DNA of 21,053 nt, taken from positions 1-21,053 of the forward strand of contig CAITDW010000127.1 in the NCBI GenBank assembly GCA_903891235.1, in the 5' to 3' direction. Shown here piece by piece: positions 7,471-14,332 of this stretch. How positions within the stretch are numbered: position 1 is the first letter of the stretch; each line of letters opens with the position of its first letter. Origin of the DNA: an uncultured Candidatus Saccharibacteria bacterium (GTDB taxonomy: Bacteria > Patescibacteriota > Saccharimonadia > Saccharimonadales > UBA4665). The position numbers were made by a program, and so were the translations under genes. The notes under the pieces are model-generated. The model was not told the DNA's origin. It made no database searches and worked only from the letters and a program-made list of their open reading frames with translations.

Positions 7471-7479
7471 AGTATATCA
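7471..7479 (-). promoter_or_regulatory. Extended -10 promoter of the GT-C gene
   Basis: The minus strand reads TGATATACT, ending 9 bases before the start codon, so the mRNA would carry only about two leader bases. Confidence 0.5.
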
Positions 7480-7609
7480 CTGCCATAGCGATAACGACTA
7501 ACAATCGTCAGCCGCTTTGAGTATGTAAAAGATCTAATACGAAACTATTCGTCAAAGAGAATAAATTAAATGTATAAGGAATATGGGTCTGAAATTCCAC
7601 TGTCGGATC

Positions 7610-7684
7610 TGGCAGGGGATGGGGGATTCGTGCCTGTGTCAACTGCTTTGGAGAATAGTCCTTTACCTACTTAACTAATCCCCT
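7610..7684 (-). pseudogene. Degenerate tRNA-Trp(CCA)-like sequence
   Basis: Exactly 75 nt. The 7-bp acceptor stem AGGGGAT/ATCCCCT is perfect, with discriminator G and encoded CCA, as in bacterial tRNA-Trp. T8, a D loop with the G-G pair (AGTAGGTAA) and the anticodon loop CTCCAAA (anticodon CCA, T33, A37) are at canonical positions. However the D stem, the anticodon stem (CTATT/GCAGT) and most of the T stem no longer pair, and the T loop reads CACGAAT. It is best explained as a decayed tRNA-Trp copy; a highly divergent working tRNA is less likely. It shares the core CTGGCAGGGGA (plus strand) with the fragment at 19943. Confidence 0.55.
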
Positions 7685-7715
7685 ATGTATAATTAGAATC
7701 ATTATCATCTTTGAA

Positions 7716-7744
7716 TTGAATTAATGATATTTGATGTGTAAAAT
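7716..7744 (+). promoter_or_regulatory. Promoter of the GT2 gene
   Basis: TTGAAT (7716-7721), 17-base spacer, TAAAAT (7739-7744). An alternative TATAAT lies at 7688-7693. A leader of about 18 bases carries AAGGAG. Confidence 0.5.
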
Positions 7745-7768
7745 GTAAACAATCAAGGAGACAATGCA

Positions 7769-8515
7769 ATGGGTGAAGTCAAACCATTAGTAAGTGTTCA
7801 GTTACCGTCTTATAATTCTGCAAATTTTTTAGATGCTAGTATTTTGAGTGTATTAGCTCAAAGTTTTTCCGACTGGGAACTATTGGCATACGATGATGGT
7901 TCGGATGATAAGAGCTATGAAAGACTTCAATTTTGGGCTAATGTTGATCAACGCATAAAAGTATGCAGACCATTTAAAAAACATGGCCATTATATAGACT
8001 TATGTAATCAAATGTTGGATGACTCAGAGGGTACTTTCGTTGCTCGACTCGACGCTGACGATATTGCTTTACCTAATAGGCTTGAGAGGCAAGTAGCATT
8101 CATGTCAGACAAAAAGAGAGATTCGGTCTCCGCTATTGGTTCGCTTGCTTTGACTATTTGGGACAATAAAGATGGAAGCATAGATAATACTGCGAATTGG
8201 ATACGCGATTTTATTGAGCCCGTGGCATCATTTCAAAGACCAGTTAATATGGAGATGCAGAGCTTTAATAGAGTTATTCATAGTACACTTTTCACACGCC
8301 GTGATGACATTATTAAAGTTGGTGGATACTCCGATCTTGGCCCTGTTGAGGATTGGGATTTAATGTTGTCATTATCTCAGTTAGGCGAAATATTTGTACT
8401 GCCAAATATTGACGTCTTAAAACGTCAACATAATGATAATTTCTCAAAGCGTGAACATTCTATACTTGCTCAACAAATAGCAAAGCTAAAATCTAAGCAC
8501 CATTTGACCGATTAA
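7769..8515 (+). CDS. Family 2 (GT-A) glycosyltransferase
   Basis: 248 residues. The fold signature is clear: V-S-V-Q-L-P-S-Y-N at 8-16, a YDDGSDD nucleotide-binding turn at 41-47, the metal-binding D95-A-D-D98, and a catalytic-base type G-P-V-E-D-W-D-L segment. It transfers a sugar from a nucleotide-sugar donor to an unknown acceptor, on the cytoplasmic side since no membrane segment is present. AAGGAG precedes the ATG by 8 bases. It converges on the CofE-like gene so tightly that the two stop codons overlap (8512-8515). It may belong functionally to the biosynthetic locus to its right but has its own promoter. Confidence 0.88.
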   Translation: MGEVKPLVSVQLPSYNSANFLDASILSVLAQSFSDWELLAYDDGSDDKSYERLQFWANVDQRIKVCRPFKKHGHYIDLCNQMLDDSEGTFVARLDADDIALPNRLERQVAFMSDKKRDSVSAIGSLALTIWDNKDGSIDNTANWIRDFIEPVASFQRPVNMEMQSFNRVIHSTLFTRRDDIIKVGGYSDLGPVEDWDLMLSLSQLGEIFVLPNIDVLKRQHNDNFSKREHSILAQQIAKLKSKHHLTD

Positions 8516-9288
8516 GATTCGGTATCTAGATGTGGCATAGGAATGTAATTATCTGGTACACGACTGAGTGAGTCAATAATTTTGCTATTAGTATCATATT
8601 CATAATCTAGGCCACTTATCTTGACAACGGGCTTGTTAGTGCCACGTTGACCCATGATTAATGCGGCTGAAGCTGCTAATAAGTCGCAATATGATTCTTC
8701 TGAGCGACTTACTTTTCCATCACTATCAGTTGATTCAGAAATACGCAGTGCTGGGACACCATGTAGGCCTATAGCAATTTGTGTAGATGCTGATTTTTCA
8801 ACACGTCCATCACTATCAGTAATTAATACTCCAATGCGCACACCCAACTTATTCATGACTATTTTTGCTATCTTATGAGCACTTTGATCGGCATTTTTAG
8901 GTATTAAAGCAACATTATCTTTATTAAGCTTATCGATTCCAGCACTTGTAAGCCTCATGCCATTAGGTAGCCAAGCACTAATATGATTAGTGTCTAAATC
9001 CAAACGGCTACCACTTGGATCACCACTAGCATCTATAATTAACTGTATAACTCGAGGGTCTTTCCGCTGTAAATCTTTATGAATTGACATAGCCAACGGA
9101 CTCGGTTCAATGTCGTTAAGATTTACAATATTATTTTCGGCTATAGAAATAACTTTTGAAGCTACGCATAATACATCATCCTGAATGATTTTGATATTAT
9201 TTTTGCGAATTACATCAACAATTATCTCACCAACATCATTCCCCTCATTAATATGTGGCATATTTGGAACTTCTTCAACTGATATCAT
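8512..9288 (-). CDS. CofE-like coenzyme F420-0:L-glutamate ligase family protein
   Basis: 258 residues, the usual length for single-domain CofE. Recognisable segments are C-V-A-S-K-V-I-S-I-A-E at 41-51, the G-M-R-L-T-S-A-G-I-D stretch at 110-119, V-L-I-T-D-S-D-G-R at 154-162, A-I-G-L-H-G-V-P-A-L at 172-181, and the late D-L-L-A-A-S-A-A-L-I-M-G helix at 202-213. CofE adds glutamates to the phospholactyl end of F420-0 using GTP and Mn2+. No other F420 genes (cofC, cofD, fbiC) or F420-dependent enzymes are in the window, so it may instead join an acidic amino acid to a different product of this locus. Its ATG overlaps the stop of the TIM-barrel gene by 4 bases, so the two are translated together. 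Confidence 0.83.
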   Translation of the reverse strand: MISVEEVPNMPHINEGNDVGEIIVDVIRKNNIKIIQDDVLCVASKVISIAENNIVNLNDIEPSPLAMSIHKDLQRKDPRVIQLIIDASGDPSGSRLDLDTNHISAWLPNGMRLTSAGIDKLNKDNVALIPKNADQSAHKIAKIVMNKLGVRIGVLITDSDGRVEKSASTQIAIGLHGVPALRISESTDSDGKVSRSEESYCDLLAASAALIMGQRGTNKPVVKISGLDYEYDTNSKIIDSLSRVPDNYIPMPHLDTES

Positions 9289-10139
9289 AATTGAAACTCC
9301 TTTAATATCAGTGATATATTATGAATTGATATGCGAGAATAGTCAATTTTTTTATCTGGTGGAGCATGTGTCTCAATCGAAATATTAAGGTCATCTGAAC
9401 AGGTTTGATGTAACAGCATTATAATTTTTCGGTAATCAATTTTGCCTTGACCAACAGGAACGTAATGTTTTATTCCATCAATCAATAGATAGTCTTTAAT
9501 ATGAATGTATCCAATTCGGTCATGAATCTTGTCAAGAAATTCTCGGTCAATTTCATCACCAACTTCAATAAGATTGGCAATATCTAGCCAAAACTTAAGA
9601 CGTGGATTATTACAAGCATTAAATAATTGGACAATATCCTTTTTGTTGTTAACTTGGCAAACTGGCTCATTTTCGAGGTATAGATCTATTTTATATTGAT
9701 CAGCTAACAGTAATGCCTTATTTAGCAATACATCATTAGCGAAATCTAGGCCAGCGTTTGGACCTGGCTTTCCTAGACCAGAAAAAATACGCAAACGAGT
9801 AATACCAAGCATACTCGCAATCACCATAGTGCGTTCCATTAGCTCGAGTTTTTTATCCATTTTAAGCCTTGGATCAAAACCAAAGTTGTCATGTTCTATA
9901 TCTGGGTCTTGGTCGGTCTTATACCATTTAAACAATGGAGTAGCAGCGGCAACTAGATTAATTCCAGCTTTACTGGTTATTTTCTTAAAATTAGCCACTT
10001 CTTTATCCGACCAGAAAACAAAGTTCTTGGAATTAATTGTTCGCAACTCGCCGTATCTTATATCTAATTCATGCATTAGTTTTATTGAGTCATCCAATTT
10101 ATCCGAAATCTCATCAAAATTGATACCGAGTTTATACAT
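9285..10139 (-). CDS. Xylose-isomerase-like TIM-barrel protein (sugar isomerase/epimerase or dehydratase)
   Basis: 284 residues of the AP-endonuclease-2/xylose-isomerase-like barrel. The four metal ligands expected for the family are present in order at strand ends: Glu156 (LYLENEP), Asp186 (FWLDIANL), His213 (YIHIKD) and Glu256 (ISIETH). Known members include hydroxypyruvate isomerase, tagatose/psicose epimerases, inosose dehydratase (IolE) and 3-dehydroshikimate dehydratase (AsbF/QuiC type). The adjacent AroE-like gene makes a shikimate-level substrate attractive, while the inositol-phosphatase-like and Gfo/Idh genes would fit a cyclitol or sugar; the sequence does not decide. Its start overlaps the AroE-like gene by 8 bases and its end overlaps the CofE-like start by 4. 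Confidence 0.8.
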   Translation of the reverse strand: MYKLGINFDEISDKLDDSIKLMHELDIRYGELRTINSKNFVFWSDKEVANFKKITSKAGINLVAAATPLFKWYKTDQDPDIEHDNFGFDPRLKMDKKLELMERTMVIASMLGITRLRIFSGLGKPGPNAGLDFANDVLLNKALLLADQYKIDLYLENEPVCQVNNKKDIVQLFNACNNPRLKFWLDIANLIEVGDEIDREFLDKIHDRIGYIHIKDYLLIDGIKHYVPVGQGKIDYRKIIMLLHQTCSDDLNISIETHAPPDKKIDYSRISIHNISLILKEFQL

Positions 10140-11001
10140 GTAATAGTTCTTTCTCGAGTAATTTATGAATTTCTATTAACCTTTCATCTGAGATATCAAT
10201 ACTATATCCTAGCCAGAGAGATAGTGCGTAAACACCTTGATATATCATCATCCATAGACCATCAATAGTATATGTATTTCGTTCCTTAAAATACTTTAAC
10301 AAGGGTGTATTTATTGGATTAAATACGGCATCCAAGAAGATCTTGCCAGTAAGGTCAATATTCTCTAGTTCAGTGAGCTCAAAAGGAGTTAACTCATTAC
10401 CCACCATACCCGCTGATGTCCCATTAATAACTAGTTGTGCATCATTTATTAGTCTACCGACCTGGGCATAGGTGAATAGTTCAATATTGTGGCGTTTAGC
10501 ATTATGTTTTAAATCGGCTAGCTGTTTATCATTTGCATCTTCACGATAAACAACGTTTATTTGTTTAATATTTAGTTCACGGCAGGCATATATAGCGGCC
10601 CTGGCGGCACCACCACTGCCTAATATTGTCGCTTTATTTAAATTGAGAGATTTATGGGCTATGTACTTTTGAACTGGAATATATATGCCTTTCCAGTCTG
10701 TGTTATGGCCAATCGTTTTACTGGTAAGTGTAATTGTATTCACAGCTCCCACAGCGGTGGCTATTGGGTCAATTTCATCGATAAAGTTCATTACAGCCAT
10801 TTTATGAGGTAAGGTAACGTTAACGCCAATAAACTTAAGAGTCTTGAACGCTAGCAGTGCATTATCCAACTCATCAACGCTGACATCAATCTTTAGATGT
10901 TTGTATTCGCTACCACGTAAAACTGTTTTTGCAAACTCTTCATACATTAAAGGAGAAACACTGTGAGTGGTAGGGTTGCCAATTAGTGCAGAATAATACA
11001 T
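10132..11001 (-). CDS. aroE: Shikimate/quinate dehydrogenase family (AroE-like)
   Basis: 289 residues with a complete substrate site: Ser14 and Ser16 (HSVSP), Lys67 in G-V-N-V-T-L-P-H-K, Asn88 in G-A-V-N-T, Asp102 in G-H-N-T-D, and Gln255 in the G-L-W-M-M-I-Y-Q-G helix. The NADP-binding loop G-S-G-G-A-A-R is at 128-134 and N-G-T-S-A-G-M at 193-199. AroE reduces 3-dehydroshikimate to shikimate; close relatives act on quinate, aminoshikimate or other cyclitols. No other shikimate-pathway gene is in the window, so a role in this local pathway is possible. First gene of a three-gene minus-strand operon, starting 8 bases after a TATACT box with no Shine-Dalgarno (near-leaderless). Confidence 0.9.
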   Translation of the reverse strand: MYYSALIGNPTTHSVSPLMYEEFAKTVLRGSEYKHLKIDVSVDELDNALLAFKTLKFIGVNVTLPHKMAVMNFIDEIDPIATAVGAVNTITLTSKTIGHNTDWKGIYIPVQKYIAHKSLNLNKATILGSGGAARAAIYACRELNIKQINVVYREDANDKQLADLKHNAKRHNIELFTYAQVGRLINDAQLVINGTSAGMVGNELTPFELTELENIDLTGKIFLDAVFNPINTPLLKYFKERNTYTIDGLWMMIYQGVYALSLWLGYSIDISDERLIEIHKLLEKELLHV

Positions 11002-11007
11002 AATATG

Positions 11008-11022
11008 TTAGTATAACACTAA
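11008..11022. promoter_or_regulatory. Bidirectional promoter of the divergent biosynthetic operons
   Basis: TTAGTATAACACTAA contains an inverted repeat TTAGT-ATAAC-ACTAA. The minus strand reads TATACT (11015-11010) for the AroE-like operon and the plus strand reads TATAAC (11012-11017) for the oxidoreductase operon, so the two -10 boxes overlap by four base pairs. Only 49 bases separate the start codons. No strong -35 box is visible on either side. Confidence 0.5.
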
Positions 11023-11050
11023 TTCAGATGTTCCTGAAAGGAGTATCGCT

Positions 11051-12100
11051 GTGAATGTAGTTATAGTTGGCTTCGGCAAAATAGGCAGAATTAAAGCCTC
11101 AATATGGTCCTCATTAGGGACGGAGGTTTATGTTTATGACTGTAATCCATTGTTGTTGTCAGACATTCTGGCGGCTGGAGTGAAGCCATACAAGGCTAAT
11201 ACATTTATGGGTGACGATTTCATCTTTGACATTTCTACACCAGCCGATACTCATGTCAAAGCCTTAGAATGGGCAATTAACTCTTCCTATAATCTACCAC
11301 GTGCAATCCTTATAGAAAAACCTATAGTCTCATCGAGTGTTGAACTCGATGAACTTAACTTATTGATAAATTCTTTTAGTAAGTACAGGATTAACGATCT
11401 GATTAATGTTAATGAAACCTACTATTTTTCGAAAGCTTTGGCATTAGCTAAAGATTACCTTAAGCAAAATGAACACCCTCCTAAACAAATACGTATCGAA
11501 CTTTCAAAAAATCGTTTGTTCGATAATGATAATGGCCGATTTTATGACCATAGCCTTGAGTCATTCGGACTAGAGGCTCCTCACCTATTAGCTATATTCC
11601 AAGAACTTGGCTTTGACTTAAAGTTATTGCAGACAGTTCAGCCAGATCTCTATATCGCAGCTGATAGACATGACAATCAGGGTTTTGAAATTATGTTAAC
11701 TTATGAAAAAACTGTAATTAGTCTGGTCTCATACATCGGAGATTTCAGACGTGATAGTTCTGAGAAAGATTTTGCTGACAATCCAGCTATGGTTCGTAGA
11801 TTGTCATTAAAATATGACGACAGTTCATGCAATATAATCTTCGACACTGTTATGAATGGAGTAGATCGCTTTACAAGTCAGATAAATATCAAAACTGGCG
11901 ATAAACAATCTACAAAATTAATTACCGATGATCACCTGAGACTCTATTTAAGCCAATTTCTTAATGCTGATAGACCGACTGATTCCAGAACTGGTCTTAA
12001 TAATTCTTTTAGTATCGCTACAACATTAATAGGGTTAAAAGAAAGGTCCGTAATTAAACAACCCGGCATAATAACTAGAAAGAAGGAGCTGATCACATGA
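11051..12100 (+). CDS. Gfo/Idh/MocA-type NAD(P)-dependent oxidoreductase
   Basis: 349 residues. The Rossmann loop is V-G-F-G-K-I-G (6-12), followed by an acidic residue at the end of the second strand (Y-D30), and the family's E89-K90-P91 active-site motif (LIEKPIV). The C-terminal half is the alpha/beta dimerisation and substrate domain. Family members oxidise or reduce hydroxyls of sugars, inositols and amino sugars. The start is GTG, supported by AAAGGAG eight bases upstream. First gene of a six-gene operon; its TGA overlaps the next ATG (ATGA). Confidence 0.82.
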   Translation: MNVVIVGFGKIGRIKASIWSSLGTEVYVYDCNPLLLSDILAAGVKPYKANTFMGDDFIFDISTPADTHVKALEWAINSSYNLPRAILIEKPIVSSSVELDELNLLINSFSKYRINDLINVNETYYFSKALALAKDYLKQNEHPPKQIRIELSKNRLFDNDNGRFYDHSLESFGLEAPHLLAIFQELGFDLKLLQTVQPDLYIAADRHDNQGFEIMLTYEKTVISLVSYIGDFRRDSSEKDFADNPAMVRRLSLKYDDSSCNIIFDTVMNGVDRFTSQINIKTGDKQSTKLITDDHLRLYLSQFLNADRPTDSRTGLNNSFSIATTLIGLKERSVIKQPGIITRKKELIT

Positions 12101-13347
12101 GTATAGAATTAAACCTTGGTTTTTTACCACCCGATAAATTAAGCCAAGAAGTTGTCGAACGCAAGGGGTTAGGTCACCCTGATACCTTAGTGGATGGTAT
12201 AGTTGAACAAGCTGAGCTGGATTATTCTTCATATTGTCTAGAGAATTTTGGAGCTATTCCGCACCATAATCTAGATAAAGCCACCTTGATTGGAGGCTTA
12301 TGCCTTCAGAAATATGGTGGCGGTAAGTTCCAGGCCCCTTTAGATATGATATTTATGGGCAGAGCTAGCCAGTCTTTCGGAGTAGAAACGATCCCTTTAG
12401 CTGAAATACAATATACTGCGGCCAAGAAATATTTAGCTCGCGTTTTACCTCATTTAGATACTGATGACCCTACAGTTTATGGTGCTCGAAGCCTGACATC
12501 AACCCATAGTACTCGTCCGCACTGGTTTACTCCAAGATCTATCGATGACCTTCCAGAATATCAGGGTAACTCGCCACGAGCTAATGATACTGCCACAATG
12601 ATTAGCTATTGGCCATTGACAGCATCGGAGAACCTTACACTTAGTCTTGAAGGCTACTTTTATAAGGATAACGCTCAGGGTCTTCCCGAGCCACGTTTTG
12701 ACCATTTTGGCCAAGATATAAAGGTAATGACTGTACGTAACGGAGACACTATTACGGCTACCCTAGCTGTGCCACAGATCACTACTGAAACACCCACTAA
12801 AGAAATCTACTTTGAACGAGAACGAGAGCTAGAAAAAGCTCTTCAAGCCTATGCCCTAGAAATAGTCGGCGATGAAGCAAAGATCAACATCATTCTTAAT
12901 ACTCAGACAAAGGGCCCAAGTCCTCGGCCTTATTTAGTAACAGCTGGTTCATGTACTGACTTTGGTGAAGAGGGCGCGGTTGGTCGTGGTAATAAAACTC
13001 ATGGTATTATATCTAGCTTTAGGCCGAACACCATGGAAGCACCACATGGCAAGAACCCAACATACTTTGTTGGAAAAATTTTAGGTTATCAAGCGGACAT
13101 CATCTCACGAAACATTTTCGTACAGACTGGATCGCGTTGCCAGGTAGTTATGCAGGCCAATATCGGTGATGATCTATTTGATCCGTCTAGGATCGTCGTT
13201 TCGACTGAGTCAAATGTTGATTACGATACGATTAATGATATTGTCGCAAAATCATTGTCTTTGGGCCGAGATACAACACAAAGAATAATCGATGAGGCAC
13301 ATTTTTTGCCAGGCACTAAATCTTGGAGTGATAATGCCACAACTTAA
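12097..13347 (+). CDS. Archaeal-type S-adenosylmethionine synthetase (MAT)
   Basis: 416 residues of the archaeal AdoMet synthetase family (about 400 residues, unrelated in detail to bacterial MetK). Hallmarks are V-E-R-K-G-L-G-H-P-D-T-L-V-D-G at 20-34, H-H-N-L-D-K at 56-61, the M-G-R-A segment at 87-90, and G-A-V-G-R-G-N at 293-299 followed by the P-N-T-M-E-A-P-H-G-K-N-P stretch. It makes SAM from methionine and ATP. This form is uncommon in bacteria and is here in one operon with a SAM-dependent methyltransferase, suggesting a dedicated SAM supply. AAGGAG precedes the ATG by 8 bases. It overlaps the next gene by 14 bases. Confidence 0.92.
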   Translation: MSIELNLGFLPPDKLSQEVVERKGLGHPDTLVDGIVEQAELDYSSYCLENFGAIPHHNLDKATLIGGLCLQKYGGGKFQAPLDMIFMGRASQSFGVETIPLAEIQYTAAKKYLARVLPHLDTDDPTVYGARSLTSTHSTRPHWFTPRSIDDLPEYQGNSPRANDTATMISYWPLTASENLTLSLEGYFYKDNAQGLPEPRFDHFGQDIKVMTVRNGDTITATLAVPQITTETPTKEIYFERERELEKALQAYALEIVGDEAKINIILNTQTKGPSPRPYLVTAGSCTDFGEEGAVGRGNKTHGIISSFRPNTMEAPHGKNPTYFVGKILGYQADIISRNIFVQTGSRCQVVMQANIGDDLFDPSRIVVSTESNVDYDTINDIVAKSLSLGRDTTQRIIDEAHFLPGTKSWSDNATT

Positions 13348-14332
13348 TCCCGAATTAACTTCGAATCTTAATATGCAATCCTTTAATTTAGAATTCTGTG
13401 GAACGAAAATTAATATAAGGAGCGAGCATACATTCAATTTAGATAATATTTATGAGCTTGGAAAAACTGTTACTGGAATGTCAATACAAGATGATGCAAT
13501 TAGTGAATGTGAGGCTGATCTTACATTCATTCCTCATGATGACACAGAAATAAATTATGATGAATCGAATAAGCGAATGATGTTATATGGCCCTCTCAAA
13601 CATTTTGGTTCTGGTAAGGCTATTATTTACACTGCTGGATATATTGCTGAGTGTTTACGTGCTGCAAAACAAGGCCCAATGCTTATTCACTCTGCAGCCG
13701 TCCAAAGTTCTGAGGATTCAGGATCAATAGTTTTACTGGGTGAGAAGGGGGCTGGAAAAACAACTTTAGCACTAAGGTTATGCCACGAGTTTGGCCACCG
13801 TTTAATTGGTAATGATAATGTTTTTTTAGGTTCTAACAGTGATAGTAAGCTTATTACAATGGGTGGAAACGCCTGGTTCGATGTCCGATCAACAGCTGTT
13901 TCTGCCGATAAGTATTTAGAAAAAATCGTTGATGATTTCGATAGCCAGGAACCAGCCTGGAATAAAAAAGTACGTATAGAGCCAGAGGATGTTGATATAG
14001 ATGTATGCTCAGAGGAATCACTTGTTCGAAGTATCTATCATATTAGAATTGATCACAGTCAGGACATGATCTATACAAATGAATGGAGCGGAATGCAACG
14101 TCATTTACTGCTTCACGAGCGATTTGGACGTCATATTACTGGACAAGCCACACCATTCCAGGACGATCAAGGCAATTACCTAGGATCTTTACCTTCAGTT
14201 AATCTCTCCGAGGCCATTCTTGGTCGCGATGCACTAGTAAAACAAGTCGTTAATCATGGGATTACTGAAATTTTCGCACCAAATAGTTCAGAAGCCTTGA
14301 ATTACATAATTGAAAGCGATGTAAGCCTATGA
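13334..14332 (+). CDS. HPr-kinase-like P-loop protein
   Basis: 332 residues. Walker A is G136-E-K-G-A-G-K-T143, preceded by L-I-H-S-A-A-V (117-123) and followed by G-N-D-N (159-162), the arrangement of HprK-related kinases (PEP-carboxykinase-like fold), which are often found beside natural-product and peptide-modifying genes. The N-terminal 100 residues are not recognisable. In this operon it may phosphorylate a small molecule or protein; a catabolite-repression role with HPr is unlikely since the HprK N-terminal domain is missing. I chose the internal ATG at 13334 because GGAG lies five bases upstream; the longer open frame from 13292 would start inside the MAT gene without a ribosome binding site. 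Its TGA overlaps the next ATG. Confidence 0.72.
   Translation: MPQLNPELTSNLNMQSFNLEFCGTKINIRSEHTFNLDNIYELGKTVTGMSIQDDAISECEADLTFIPHDDTEINYDESNKRMMLYGPLKHFGSGKAIIYTAGYIAECLRAAKQGPMLIHSAAVQSSEDSGSIVLLGEKGAGKTTLALRLCHEFGHRLIGNDNVFLGSNSDSKLITMGGNAWFDVRSTAVSADKYLEKIVDDFDSQEPAWNKKVRIEPEDVDIDVCSEESLVRSIYHIRIDHSQDMIYTNEWSGMQRHLLLHERFGRHITGQATPFQDDQGNYLGSLPSVNLSEAILGRDALVKQVVNHGITEIFAPNSSEALNYIIESDVSL

Larger units (their letters stand above)
7462..7768. other. Intergenic region with divergent promoters and a tRNA-Trp-like sequence
   Basis: This 307-base gap between the divergent GT-C and GT2 genes holds the GT-C promoter at its left end, the degenerate tRNA-Trp-like sequence (7610-7684), and the GT2 promoter with ribosome binding site at its right end. 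The stretch 7480-7609 holds nothing I recognise. Confidence 0.6.

Noticed and set aside
13292..13333. Longer N-terminus of the HprK-like protein
   Set aside because: That start lies inside the SAM synthetase gene without a ribosome binding site; GGAG precedes the ATG at 13334.
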